From: Oidiodendron maius Zn
Lineage: Eukaryota; Ascomycota; Leotiomycetes; Myxotrichaceae
Direction: 5' to 3'
Length of the DNA stretch: 64,000 nt
Assembly: GCA_000827325.1 (NCBI GenBank)
Contig: KN832882.1
Coordinates: 351,050-415,049, forward strand
The stretch's first letter is position 1. Every line of letters starts with the position of its first letter. Under the pieces are notes generated by a model. That model saw nothing but the letters and a program-made list of their open reading frames with translations. It was not told where the DNA came from and did not search any database. This document shows, piece after piece, positions 34,990 through 47,330 of this stretch. The translations under genes and the position numbers were made by a program.

Positions 34990-36157
34990 CCGTATCAATT
35001 AAATACTCTATATAACTTACTGCATGATAATGGTTGTAGACCATCGGTATAATATATAGTCCTATTTTCTCGCTTCCAAGTATGTTATGCACAGCAGGGA
35101 GAAGCATGACGAAACCTGGGTTCCGTTTTAATCCGACCGTAGTACAATAATATACGTCTTACAGTGACATCTTTCTACAAGATGATTGAGTCGAAGAGAT
35201 GTATTTACAGAGTGAACAGGTGATTCTTGTTAGAGATGGTGGTGTGATTCTCTTTCTGGCATCATAGTTTGACGTGATGGTGATTGCAATTCTCCACATA
35301 TAATTCTTCAGCCCCGTCATCCTCACCCTTCGCAGGCCAAAGGTGTGTCGGCAACCAAATCTTATGGATCTGTATCCTTCGAAATATTAGAGTGACGTCT
35401 TTGTGGTCTGACTTCCTTGTTTCCGTTGGGCCCATTATACCCCAACAAACAAATTAATTCAAGCAAAACCCATATTCTTGAGGGATTGGTAGAGCGATTG
35501 GTCTGAAGACACGGGACACTTATTGGTAACGTATGCTTAATAGGTAAGCTCTTAAGTTCAGGGTTGTAGCGCGGAAAACATAGTTCTACGAGACGGTATG
35601 CTGTAGCCCTAAGCGGTGCTAGAGTAGGGGAGTTTACGGTATGCTCCACTCTAAACTAACTAGTTGGTCGATTCAGGAACTTAATCCAGCCTCCATTACT
35701 TATGTTTTGTTGCTGCCTTAGCTCCCCTCTCCCGTCCAACCCCAAAAGGGTCCTGCAACAGGTTCAATGCTTAAAAATTAAACACTATACCCCTAGAGCA
35801 AACTAGAGGTAGTATTGAGGAGGGAATATTACAAAACACGGTAGAGGGCTGCTAAACCTGTGTATCGATCTTTTAATGGGCCCGCCATTAAACGATTCTA
35901 ATATTCGCATATTCCTGGTTTATGACGTCAAGCGCAGTGTGAAGTCTATCGTGATATGACATCACTGGTACATGACTTGCTATAGTCGGAGCAGAAATTA
36001 TTATCCCTAAGGCCGCCTCTACCATAGCAATTGGAGCGACTCCTGGAGGTAAATGAACATACTCCTATTAAACGTCTTCGGACACCGGCCATTCGCTTCT
36101 CAGACGCTGGCGACGCTCGTAAAATTGAGAAATATAAATCGAACCTCTCGCAAAAAT
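34990..36157. other. Intergenic
   Basis: No gene supported. A minus-strand open frame at 35362-35649 lacks family features. The sequence upstream of 36158 is probably promoter of the next gene. Confidence 0.5.
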
Positions 36158-37242
36158 ATGGTATCTACCCGTTCAAAGCGTACCAGGTCTGCAAAGAAAG
36201 ATCCTGATGCTACAGAAGGGAAGGAGGATGTGGCGAACAAGAAATCTAAAAAGACCAGAGCAATGAATACTAGGACCGTGGACGAGGTGAAGGAACAAAG
36301 GGATAAGAATACCAGCGAAAATGAGACTGAAACTGTATCTTCAATTTCAGAAAAGGGCATCATCTACTTTTTCTTCAAAGGACGTGTTGGAGTGGAGGAG
36401 CCGCAGGGCATTCAAGACGTAGCGCGCAGCTATATTGTTCTCCGACCAATTTCAATCGACTCGAAAGTCGAAACTAGCTCGCTTAATGACTCGAGACATG
36501 CTCGGTTGCTTGTACTCCCCAAAAAGACGCTGCCCAAAAAGCATGGCCGTGGGTTTCTGGCTTTTGTAAAGACACCCGCTTCTTCCTTGGAAGATTTACG
36601 GGAGGAATTATCTGGTGGCGAATATGACACCAAGACTCGCGGGTTAGGTTATTTGTTCCTTTATATAATGTCGCTAATATAAATTACAGTAAAAGACAAG
36701 TCCCTTCAGCGAAGCCTTTCGCTGAAGGAATGTATGCCATCATATCCAAAGATCAGCGATCACATCTCGTGTATCGGATTACGTTTCCCGCAATTGGAGA
36801 TGTACAAAAGGAGTTTGGAGTTCACGAGAGGGGAAGCTATATTGTCTCTGCTAAAAACCCCAAGTTTCCTAGCCCAGGTAGTGTATCGCTCGGGGAACCG
36901 CCCAAGTACCCAGAGAAGATTCAGAAATACTTCAGGGATCTTAGATGGGTGCCACTAGTACCAGAGTTACTGGATTATGAGAACACACAACTGCTAATTA
37001 TTGGAGAGGGACTGGGTATTATGAGACAAGCGGCTGAGAGCAGGAGCGGTGACGAAGGAGATAAGCAATCTTTTGAAGAAGAGACGGAGGAGCTGCAAAA
37101 TGAGGTAGGTCTAGATATAGTTCAACATGTCAAATGCTAATGGCGGAAGGACGGCTTTGCGCATCTCGAGGAATCTGACCCTACATTCACTATGTTGGAC
37201 TCGAATCTAGAGGATCATCTAAAGATGAAGACGACATGGTAG
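36158..37242 (+). CDS. Conserved fungal protein of unknown function, nuclear-type, 3 exons, 330 aa
   Basis: Exons 36158-36642, 36690-37104 and 37150-37242 join in frame; introns are 47 and 45 nt with GTTAGG and GTAGGT donors. The N-terminus MVSTRSKRTRSAKKDPD is strongly basic and looks like a nuclear localisation region, followed by a charged spacer. The conserved body includes GIIYFFFKGRVGVEEPQGI, DVARSYIVLRPIS, LLVLPKKTLPKKHGRGFLAF, GMYAIISKDQRSHLVYRIT and SYIVSAKNPKFPSPG. This matches a family common in filamentous ascomycetes that databases often label BTB-domain transcription factor, although I see no BTB domain. The C-terminal exon is acidic. An ATG at 36053 in the same frame gives a longer form; 36158 was preferred because homologues begin with a similar basic stretch. 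Function unknown. Confidence 0.75.
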
Positions 37243-38548
37243 TATGGCATATAACGGCACTACTCTCGATCACATGTTTTTCAACTACGTATAAGGATGA
37301 TTAGGCTTATAGCTAAGCGTTTAGATTTGAAAAGTAAGACATAATACCACTTATCACGATCTACCTTGGCCCGTATTTCTCGTTGCCCCCGCATCAATCG
37401 TAAGAAATTTATGGCCATGACAGAGATAATGCCGATCTCCATCTTAAGGCAGAAGATCAGAATATGCTACGATAAAATCAATATTATTGTACTGAGGTAT
37501 AACTACAATATAAAACACTTAAAAGAAATCAAATAGTTAGTAGGTTGATGCGAAAGCCGAATTGCCATTTTCCAAGCATTAATGTACGATCGTTCTCCTA
37601 ATCACGTCGTTAATCAGTCCACCTGGTGTCGCATGAGAAGTAGATCTTCCTCGATATCTTATAAAATCAAAACATCATATAGTCAATTTTGTATCAATTA
37701 TTTCCTATCTGTCTTCCTAACATGTGACCGACAATTATTGTCTCCAAGAGGTGTCGATTGGGCTGAAGGACTTCGGTGTCAACCCCAATTACTTACTCTA
37801 GGTATTCTTTCTTCTACCAGGTTCCATTGATTCTGGACTACCCAGCCTGTTACAAATATCCATGGTGCAGGCAATCACACGACAGCAGAGACAGGGTCCC
37901 TGCAGCTCGTATGTCAAGTCACATCGATCCATGATCGGGCAAGCTGGAAGACCCCCAGTAAGCGACTTGCATATGCTAACATGATCACGCTAAACGCTAA
38001 ATTGCCAGCCTCATCAGAGGAACACACCTCGTGCATCTGGTCTGTCTCTCCACGCTGTGGATAGCCAAGTGATAGCACTATGTATAGCGTTAATGAGCAG
38101 AAGTTGTGTGATGAGCTAGGGTCTGACCGAAAAATTCTATTCCATACGATAGTTCCGCTCCGTTGCCGACTTCTAACTCAGCACTGAGCCTTGGCTCACT
38201 AATCACTTTACGCGCCCGCACAGCTTGGACGCATCCGTTACAATCCCCCCCTGACCCAATGCTTGATGATCATCCTCAGAGTTCTATGTTCCAAATCCTT
38301 GGCCTCGGGTTGTGACAAAGGTATTGTGTATCTTTGGATCAGTTTGGATCACATAGGTTCGAGGTTGAAGTTCAGCATTCCCGAGAGCTTTCAAACTCGA
38401 CCGCGTGACGTGGCTGGAAATAATTCGTCAAGCACTCATTTCCCCTACGAATGCAGCTGTACCCATAATTTTTCCACTTGATCAGAGGGAATATTTCTAA
38501 CACGCGCACCTATACTCTCCTAATTCCGCCTCCATCCAGGCCAAAGAT
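37243..38548. other. Intergenic, nothing recognised
   Basis: 1.3 kb without a convincing gene. Short frames about 37800-38000 and 38263-38481 read weakly as coding but have no family features. Confidence 0.45.
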
Positions 38549-41103
38549 ATGGCTGACCCTCTTTCAGTGGTAGCCAGTATAGTCGCTGTCTTATCAGCAA
38601 GTATAGCATGTGTGGATGGCCTTTCAGCTATCATACAAGATATTCGAAATGCGCCAAATGAACTGATGGCCCTCTCAAATGAGATAAACACCCTTACTTG
38701 TATTATACATGGTGCCGATACAGTGTGCAAGTCATTAGCGATGGAAAGTTCATCTACCACCCAGTTTATCAATACTTTTGAATCACTACTCAAAGAGGCC
38801 GAGGGCATCTTGGACGATCTGAATAGCATGGTGTCAGATTACAAGTCTCGCGTAGGGAGGCTCAAACAAACAACATGGTGGATGCGCCAGAAAAATCCGA
38901 TAAAGATTAAGATTGTGAGATTGAAATATATCGGGCGGAATATTTCAGAACTGTTAACTTTGGCAACCGTGTCAGTAATTTATACTCTGCTGTTAATATC
39001 ACCAAAAATTCAATATCTGTTTCTAGCTAATACAAAATCCAGCCATCATAACCCTCGCGTTGAGATGCAACTTACAGACATGCATTCTCTTCTCAACCAG
39101 ATCTTACAAGAGGTGGATTCAAAGTCAGAAACCATCATCAGACGTTTGCTGTTACGAGACATTTCTCCAGAAAGCCTATCTACTGGCAAGCTTGTCAATC
39201 CCTCAGGGACCAACAATAGTTCTCTACATCATATTATAGAACGCAGCTCGTCACTTGAGACAGTTTACAGTCACTCTGAAATCGAGGAAAATGCTGGCCC
39301 CTCAATTTTGCAGAACCGCATCTTACCCGATCAAGGTAAAACCCTGCGCCTTTGCTTTTGGAGCTTTATTAACTGAATGAGGGGATACAGTTATAGTGTC
39401 TGAAACCGCAAATCGATCCACTTGGCATCACCCGGTTCTAAATTACCTTCCTTCAAAATCAGTTGCATACTTGAGAGTCTATAAGCCAAATAAGTGCGAA
39501 GGTAATTGCTCGTGTTCGTGTCACTCCAGCTACCGATACCGAACCCCGTTGATACTCAAAAATCTCCTAGGTACCTTACTTATAGGGTACACTGGATCAC
39601 CGCTTCTGGGACTAACATGCGAGAGAATGGAATGTCAAAAACAGACTGGGAAGTTCTTACAGCTTACTTATTGTTTTCCTCGATGGTTTCTGGAAAGAGC
39701 GGTACACGTCGTCGCTGCAATGACATACATTGGTACTGCAACGTTTGGCCTAGAGATACGGAGGAGGATCGAATGGGGTGGTGAGGATAGTATTCTACGG
39801 TTTGCCTTGACCGGAAATACCGTTGGTGTTAAGGCTCTGCTTACATCTGGAAAGTCATCAATGACAGATGTTGATCCATATCACGGACGAAGCGCACTAT
39901 ACGTAAGTTTACTTGACTCATTCCTAAATTATTTTGATCAGTTGGTAACCCCTTTAGTTCGCTGTGCAATACAACCGGATTGAGACATGTGAATTTCTTC
40001 TTAAAGAGGGAGCCGATCCTTATGCGGAAGATAATGATGGCATGTAAGTGACCAATACTTAATAGAATGCACATGACGTAACATTATACCAAGCCGATTT
40101 TCCGATCGGGTACCCTAATTTGGTTTAGTCTTACTACCACTTCTTGGAAGCCTCTAATATTTCTTATAGCTCGTCGTACCAGAAAGCTTGGGAACAAGTC
40201 TTTATGAAATACAGCAGCGCTGAGAGTCTTCAGAAATTGCAGCGGCTCTTTCCTAAAGAGCAAATATCTGAAACCTGGGAATTCTCCCCATTGCATGAAG
40301 TAGTCTTGGGCATCCTGCCAATGAGTCTTGAGACAACTCTGCAAGATCAGAAGTACCACAAACAAGTCAACCTTCGCGACTACAAAGGTCGGACTCCGCT
40401 CCACTGGGCAGCTATTAGAGGAGATGAATATGCTGTAAGCCGTTTATTAGATTGTGGGGCGGAGATTAATATGCAAGACGAAGGGAAAGCGACTCCTCTC
40501 ATCCTTGCAGCATCTTCAGGCTCTGTGCGAACACTCGAGCTACTGCTATTAGCAGGAGCAAATGTCCACCTCACGGACCGTCGTGGTGGACAGGCTCTCC
40601 ACTATGCATCTCGACACCAGAAAGATATTACCCCCGTCAAGCTTCTCTTGCAAGCCGGAGCTTCAGTAAATTGTAGAAATAGCTTAGGCCATACACCATT
40701 CACAGGTGCTGCGATTAAAAATAGATGCGAAATAGGAGCTTATCTACTTCAGAATAGGGCAGACATGCATAGTTTCGGCAACAATAATGACACGCCGCTA
40801 TTTGAATCCATCTTTCATAATAGCCATGAGTTTCTTCAGTTGCTACTCCGGGAAGGCGCCAAACACACATCAGTGAATAAATCTGGCTCAACAATCCTGC
40901 ATGCAGCTGCGCTTGAAGCAGATCTTAAGACGATTGACATTCTCGATGCCTCAAAACCCGGAGGGCTGGATATTGATTTACCTGACAAGAATGGAAAAAC
41001 AGCACTCGAAATATCCAAGCAGAGGGTTGCATCTCCAGACGGGTTTCAGGAAGCTTTCGAGCGATTTTTAATGACGGTAAAGGAAGCCAATCGAGATATC
41101 TGA
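38549..41103 (+). CDS. Ankyrin protein with fungal STAND-type (Helo-like) N-terminal domain
   Basis: Exon 1 (38549-39335) begins MADPLSVVASIVAVLSAS, the usual opening of the fungal N-terminal domain found on STAND/NLR proteins, with a long helical region and a hydrophobic patch near residue 140. Exon 2 (39391-39902) carries a Cys cluster (KCEGNCSCSCH) and IGYTGSPLLG, a middle region recurrent in fungal ankyrin proteins. Exon 3 is 39958-40043 (FLLKEGADPYAEDNDG). The last exon, from about 40130 to 41103, has repeats such as GRTPLHWAAIRGDEYAVSRL, ATPLILAASSGSVRTLELLL and GQALHYASRH. Joining exon 3 (donor ATGTAAGT, phase 2) to the last exon (acceptor TTTAG, phase 0) does not keep frame with plain GT-AG splicing. 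So the gene is either slightly broken or uses a junction I could not see. Such proteins are linked to non-self recognition and cell death; the role here is inferred. Confidence 0.65.
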
Positions 41104-42067
41104 AACAGCGATATCTACTAGTTTTAGCATTTAATACGTGCTCTTAGTCTTAAGATGTTGACTGATAGACAGATTGCATCTGGAGGGCATGCAACCTGTC
41201 AATAGAAGATTTATTCGAGCTCACTGATAAGTGCTCGTATTTTCTGAGCTATGTTGCTCGTTCTGATGTCTGTTAGTGAATGCTAAGACTGTAATTCCCC
41301 GAATCCGATCCACCTGGCAGACGGAATGAGGTACCATCTCGTTCGTAGATAATGCCCTCCTTTCATCAGCTTTAAACCCACCGGGAAAGGATTGTTTAGA
41401 CGCAGCTTTTCTTCTTGGTAACTAGAATATGATTAATTTTAATGCACTCGCCTCAAGCTGCTCACATGATTAGACACATGCAGGGCCTGCTTCCGCTAAG
41501 ACGTGGAGCTTAAAACATGTCAGACGAATCTATTGGGCAGCATCAGTTTGTTACTAATATAAGGCAGCAGAGGGCAGTCTACTAGGCACGGTACGTACCT
41601 AGTATGGGAGGGCTTTACTGCCGAAAGTGTGACTCTAGGGCTGCCTAGAAGAGCTTTAAGGCTATATATTAGGGAGTACGCACATCTGTAACCCTTAGTT
41701 ATTTAGTTGATTCAGTGCTTTTAATACATTATATATTGCTGCCTGACCTCTGCAACACAGTTCTTGTTCGGCAAAGCGCATGCTCCTATATCGGAATATC
41801 AAAAGGTGGTGGTGGTCTCTACCCCCTTTTTGCTAAAAGCTGCAAGTACCTGTCCTTTTGGCCCCGCAACGGTCACAGACATAGTTGGATCAAGTATTAC
41901 AGTAGATCCGCAGATTAGTAATGAACCTGCTTCTAGCAGCGTCCCTATAAGAGAGAAAGTGCGCCCGAAAAAGCTAAAAACTTTGGTATTGTGATGCCGG
42001 TATTCATATCACGGGAAGGTATTATACATCTCGGTAAGCATGCTAGCAATACCAGATTAAGTTCAAG
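41104..42067. other. Intergenic between two ankyrin genes
   Basis: No gene recognised. A near-palindrome (CTAGGCACGGTACGTACCTAG type) occurs at about 41582-41604. Confidence 0.45.
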
Positions 42068-42943
42068 TCAAGATCCATCTGTAATATTATATTGGATTCT
42101 ACAGGCTGTCCTCCCATCATCGTTGGCCCCAGGAGCATCAATGTTTGCATTGCAGTCTAGCAACTTTAATACAATACCAGTATAGCCTCCGGTGGCAGCA
42201 GTTTGGAGAGCAGTAACTCCTCGCGAATTAGCTAGTAAGGCATTGACATCAGCACCAACCTTAAGGAGGAGTTTGACTATCTCCATATCCCCATTCTCGG
42301 CTGCAACTAGGAGGGCTGTACGGCCTGAGTTATCAGCTGGTGGAGTATTAACATTAGCATTAACAAGGGGGAGAAGATTAACTATTTCGATATCATTATT
42401 CCTAGCTGCTACATGAAGTACTGTACGGCTGTACTAACTATTTCCTGGTGGGGCATTAACATCAGCAGTAGCATCTAAAAGAAGTCGAATAATGTCGATA
42501 TTACAATTCTCAGCTGCTGCTTGTAGCGCTGTGTAACCTAACCCATCAGCTGTTGGTAGAGCATTAACATCGACACCAGCTCCAAGAAGAAGTTGGACAA
42601 GCAAGAAATTGCCTTTCTCCGCAACATAGCTAACTGGTGTATAAATGAGCTCTACAACTGCCATATTCGGATCAACACCAGCCTTTAGTGCAATTTCAAT
42701 AATCCGCGAATCCTGAGACTTAACGGAAGCTATGAAAATCTTCTCTGCGAACGCTTCAATTGTCGGAGTTTTGTTCGATAAAAGGGTCTGAAGAAAATCT
42801 GTCACTCGGCGCAGTGTAGCTTGCCGCATACCTTGCATGAAATCCGCCAGCCTCCATTTCATCCCTAACCTCGTCAAGCGTTTTGCCTTGTTAAGGAACA
42901 GCGTTGTCATTTTCTCTTTGTAGTCTTCCCAAGGGTCCGCCAT
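42068..42943 (-). pseudogene. Ankyrin-repeat protein interrupted by one stop codon
   Basis: The start ATG at 42943 gives MADPWEDYKEKMTTLFLNKA, then about 90 non-repeat residues, then ankyrin repeats: SYVAEKGNFLLVQLLLGAGV, TALQAAAENCNIDIIRLLL. A TAG at 42434-42436 then interrupts a spacer (PPGNS, stop, YSRTVLHVAA). The same frame continues with VLHVAARNNDIEIV, TALLVAAENGDMEIVKLLL and TALQTAATGGYTGIVLKLL to the stop at 42068. Full length would be 291 residues. All repeats after the stop are intact, so the lesion looks recent, or the shorter 169-residue form is what is made. The genes on both sides show no such break. The role is unknown beyond protein binding. Confidence 0.7.
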
Positions 42944-44041
42944 CGTCACCAACTGAATCAGAATCAATTATGGTGAGTGACTGGAATCAGTCTGATGGAT
43001 AATAGAATCAAAGAGGCCGCTTATTCTCTCCTGTCGAAAAGGCTGATGACGAGAGATCTGAACATGTGGGAATCAGGCCTGCTGCTCGACCGCGCCGCAT
43101 TTATAGAACAAGGCTCTGAAGAGTCCCGAGTAGTGGCTGTATACGCGTTGACACTAACGAAGATGGTTTTGGTAAAGTCCAATGAAGTGCAACAGAAAAC
43201 TGGGCCAAAGTCTGGAGAAAGCCCAACGATTGGCTAGTCCCAAAACCTTCGCGACGTTGTACTTGCATGCATTATTCCGCCTCTATACACGCCTGTTGTC
43301 GGTGTACTTTCGAAGTCAAAGATCGAAATCCCTGCCCATCCTATCCCATCTCCCACCCCTGACGGATAGTCGGTTGGTCTTCACGTTTCGGAAGCGGCCC
43401 GCCCTCTCCCTCCGAGTTTCCTGATCATATCCTTTCCTCCTTCCTGACTTCCTAATCTTTCGCATGACCCAAGCCCTTCCCTTCCTTGTAACATCGTCTC
43501 TCTCCAGCGCCTCCCTAGACTTTGTTATCTCACGGAATCCTTACTGTCTACCGCACCTATCCATCAGCATGGGTGCTTATTACTAACCTAGACCCCTGAT
43601 GTTGCTTTTCATCAACCACCCGTAGCGTGCTATTAGTTATTCCCAAAACTGTCATTAGAAGTTTTTGTTTTGTTACAAATCATGCCCAGGTCTCAAGGCT
43701 GGGTCAAGTTGCATGTTATTCATTGGATCATTCCAAACCCATCATCGAGCCAAGTTGGTTTCATTGAGGACCGAGTATATGACATAAGTCTCCCATCGCT
43801 GATTGCACCCTTCGGAACCCATCTGCTAGCTAAGCGCGTAGATGTTACTGTCTGCAATATCTATGTTTGTTTACATTGTTGTATGGATACCTCCGTCCGG
43901 TTTCTTTTGTGTAAAATTCTAGAAAGGCTATATATACTTCATCTTCTGACACTAGAGAGTGTCCAACCTATAATCACTTCGCTAAGTCAAACGAAGACCC
44001 TCCTCTAGACTTCACACACTCCCACCCTTCTCAGGGTTACA
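42944..44041. other. Intergenic
   Basis: No gene supported; pyrimidine-rich about 43260-43520. A plus-strand frame at 43670-44008 lacks family features. Confidence 0.45.
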
Positions 44042-44438
44042 TTAAACAATGCCCACTAAGTCAATCTCATCGTCCATGGCCCCAGCAGTTTCAGTCTCCT
44101 CGGCGCCAAAAACCGAAGGGTCCTGCTCCAAGCTATACGTGTCCTTGAATCCATTATTCTAACCTGCCAATCTAGGCCACCTGACGGATACGTCTCCACC
44201 AGAGCCCATGTTAACAACACGAATTGTTCTTGTTACAACAAGCCCTCTTCGCATGATGCCCCTTCTTCCACGAGCACTCAGTACGTTATCCGCCGTCTTC
44301 TCTATGGCAACATCACTTATCGTATATCGCCCAGCACCTCCTCCAGTCACAATAGTTCTACCTTCTTGAGCCTTCCCACAGCCACAACCTCTTTGCTGAC
44401 TATATGGATGTATGAGACCCGAAAGGAAGAGATGGTCT
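44042..44438 (-). pseudogene. Degraded unknown protein-coding frame
   Basis: The minus strand from about 44438 to the TAA at 44042 is open except for one TAG at 44159-44161. It reads as real protein: SQQRGCGCGKAQEGRTIVTG, then GRYTISDVAIEKTADNVL, then after the stop GFKDTYSLEQDPSVFGAEE and an acidic end (MDDEIDLVGIV). Amino-acid composition is far better than on the other strand. No start codon or family is evident. Probably the 3' end of a decayed gene. Confidence 0.4.
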
Positions 44439-45572
44439 TAGCGGAGCAACTTCAGGAGAAATTCGGAGTCTAGTGGGTAGTAAATATGATCTTTGACGAT
44501 GAAGATCGTGACGTGGTCGCTAAATTATTTTGGCCAACGGGAATGTTCGCGATTCTACAGATCTGATTTACTATTTTACTATTCCGATATACAAAACAAA
44601 GGCGTTATCATCAGAAATGACGAATCGATTATATAAGAGACGAATAAATGATTGCTCTCTACTATATTTTAGGCCTCGTGCTATGCGTACCTCTTTACTA
44701 AGTAGTTGAATAGCGAAGTAACTAGTAGGGGTCAGCCCAAACTTTGAAAATTTGGGTTCCCCCTGTCAGCTAGGTTACATGTGTTTTTCTTACAACATAT
44801 TCCTTAATAATATAATAGACGAGACTAGAGTCAGGATAAGTCATAGCCAAAATTCGTTTTATATATCTATTAAAGATTAGGAAGACGCTATTACTAGCTA
44901 GATAGAAGTTTATTTTCTCCTCATGACTGAGTTTTATAAGATAAAACTGCGTACATCTACTTCACTATGCCAGCAGTCTTTCAAATTCTCCTTATCGAGT
45001 GGCCTTCCTCAGCATTGGAATTGCTGCGGGACATCGCACTGGCACATTGTATCATCAAATTGCTTTCATTTACGGCACAATCATCTTGTTTTCTGGCTAT
45101 CACATACATTAGACTAGTTTCAGGGATCGCTCTAGTAGAAGTCATGAAATGTATAATTTGCGACTGTGAAGAAGTGAGGCTGCTACTACTAAGAAGAGAG
45201 TAATTGGAGCCTAACGATCTAAGGGTGGATATGCGCCTAGTAATGATTTGAGTACTCTTTACATCCTGCGAGGTTGATTGGTCAACCCGCCGAGGTGAGA
45301 TTACTTCATATCTCAAAATCCGTATTACAAGGCATATCTAAAGTGTAGATTTTCTCTCTATTAAGTAACACGGAACAGTCAGCAGCCGGTTGTGGTACAC
45401 TCTGATGGGGGGTCTTACGTCCGTCATATCCGAAAGCCCTAACATGATTAGGCTGTTTGTCTGTACAGTAACAGCACTAGAAGCAAGACGGTCGCGCTAT
45501 CAAGTGTAAGTAAGCAATCCCAATAGAGAATATATGGGGGAAAGGAGGAATGGAAGTAAAGTGGGTTTCCGC
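44439..45572. other. Intergenic, AT-rich
   Basis: No gene supported. A short imperfect palindrome (CCCAAACTTTGAAAATTTGGG) lies at about 44737-44757 next to RIP-like DNA and may be an element end. Confidence 0.45.
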
Positions 45573-47330
45573 TTAACTGACCCTGCTATTCTCCTTTCGA
45601 TTGACAATATATGAAACACCACAAAGAAACCCCAGGACGCCAAAGCACACGAGCATAGAGGCAAATCCGGATTGATACCGTGGCTGCTCCCGCGCGAAGA
45701 AGAGCTGTGGCCCGATGAGATTTCCGACACAATAGCTGGGAGGCAGTCAGTAATCGGGTGCAAAACCTGCTGCTCGGTAACATACCTAATAAAAATAGAA
45801 GAAGTAACAACGGTCTTCTTTGTTCGCCCCGCAACATTGGCCTGGATAAGGTTGAGAGTCTGCACAAACGTGACGCTGAATCCCACCAGGAGGTAGTAAC
45901 CACTGTAAATGTTTTGTCAGCTTCTTGACAAGCCCCGGATACCCGTGATAAAAACTGACATGAGTCTAGCAACCCGATGTGAATTAGGAAGGGCGTAGAT
46001 TAGTGAGGAACCAATGATAGCGACCAAGACCCCCCCTATCATGACGAAATGTCGAGAACCGTTAACTTTCATGGTGATATATCTAGACCATCAAATTAGT
46101 AGGTTGCATTGAATCCTACAGTTATGGACCAATACCCAGCAATCCAGAGCGCAAGGATCTGCGCCGCACCACTCGGCATGTTAAGTAATGTAGACTGAAA
46201 CTTGGTAAAACCAAATCCATTTACTATGAGGGGACCGAAAGCACTGATGGAGCCCTAGAGATTTGTTGGCCATAGTGAAGCTATGAAATCTTCTATTCGG
46301 GTATTCACTTACGTTAGGAATACAACTTGCTATTATGAGCAAATTTAGGATCCAAAAATTGATGTCCTGGAAAGCCTCCTTTGCTTGATACCACTTGAAC
46401 TTCCGGTTGTCAATGCCGGTCTCATTTTCAGCCACTCGCAATACCGCGATCGCTTTCTCCTTTTCGGTGAGCCACTTAGCTTTGGCGGGATTGGAAGGCG
46501 TGCGCAGCAGAAAGACAAATCCCCAGACGACGGTAGCAGAGCCGAAGATGATGAATGGGAACTTCCAGGCCGGAATACCAGCGTGGATAGAGCCAATTCC
46601 GTACCCAATGAGTCCACCAAGGACATTGGCCAAGCCATTCATCGAGAACCAGATGCTAGTTCGGAAGGGCTGTTCGCTCCTGAAGCTATGAGCGGGATTA
46701 TACAATATGGCGATGCAACCACACTCACCTCTTGTAAAACATGGATGTCAGGAGTACGAAACATGGACTGACACCGGATTCCAGCATGCCCAGGAAGAAA
46801 CGAACCGTCACCAGGCCAGCAAAGTCATTTGCGGCAGCCAGACAGAGCAACACGCTGCCCCATAGAACAATAAAGACGCCGCAGGTGCGAGCTATGCTAA
46901 ACTTCTGGAAGATCAAGTTGATGGGGAACTCGCTCACCATGTACCCGATATAGAAGATAGTCGTAAGCCAAGAGTATTGGTTCCCGACGAGGTGAGCATC
47001 TGTCTCCATCCCCCATAAAGCCGCATATGAGGTGCAAGACTTGTCTAAAAACTACAGGACTTCATATCAGCAGTCGTACATCCACATTTCGTACGGCTCT
47101 GGAATAGATCTCACCTGGAGCATGTAGGTTATGCAAAGCATAGGAAGCAGATTGAGATCGATCTTACGAAGCACTTCCTTCGCTTCAGGGCCGTCAATGT
47201 CGAGGTTGGAGATCGATCCGACAAGAGCGGCCAGTGCCACATCGTCACCCTCAGGGTTCTCCGTGATCATATCAATAGGGGTTTTCTCGGTACCCTGTGG
47301 CTGCTGCGGAATGACTTCCTTGTCCGACAT
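45573..47330 (-). CDS. MFS permease of the allantoate/Dal5 (anion:cation symporter) type, 7 exons, 481 aa
   Basis: Exons 47330-47115, 47051-46729, 46679-46313, 46254 to about 46120, 46084-45960, 45902-45786 and 45735-45573 join in frame. The cytosolic N-terminus ends with the family motif RKIDLNLLPMLCITYMLQ. It continues with DKSCTSYAALWGM, FPINLIFQKFSIARTCGVF, FFLGMLESGVSPCFVLLTS, FRTSIWFSMNGLANVLGGLI, an Asn/Ile-rich loop, NGSRHFVMIGG and finally NVAGRTKKTVVTS and SYCVGNLIGPQLF in the last helices. These are hallmarks of fungal allantoate, nicotinate and related carboxylate/ureide permeases. About 12 helices are expected in the plasma membrane. The fourth intron is very short (about 37 nt). 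The gene is divergent from the M20 hydrolase at 47935, which suggests uptake of that enzyme's substrate. Confidence 0.85.

Noticed and set aside
35460-35580. tRNA-like stretch with GGTAGAGCGATTGGTCTGAA
   Set aside because: No T-loop with the GGTTCGAATCC pattern and no acceptor stem pairing could be found.
35362-35649. Minus-strand 95-codon frame
   Set aside because: No recognised family, start context or splice partners.
39001-39060. Possible intron in exon 1 of the STAND-N ankyrin gene
   Set aside because: Donor and acceptor phases do not match and the frame is open without splicing.
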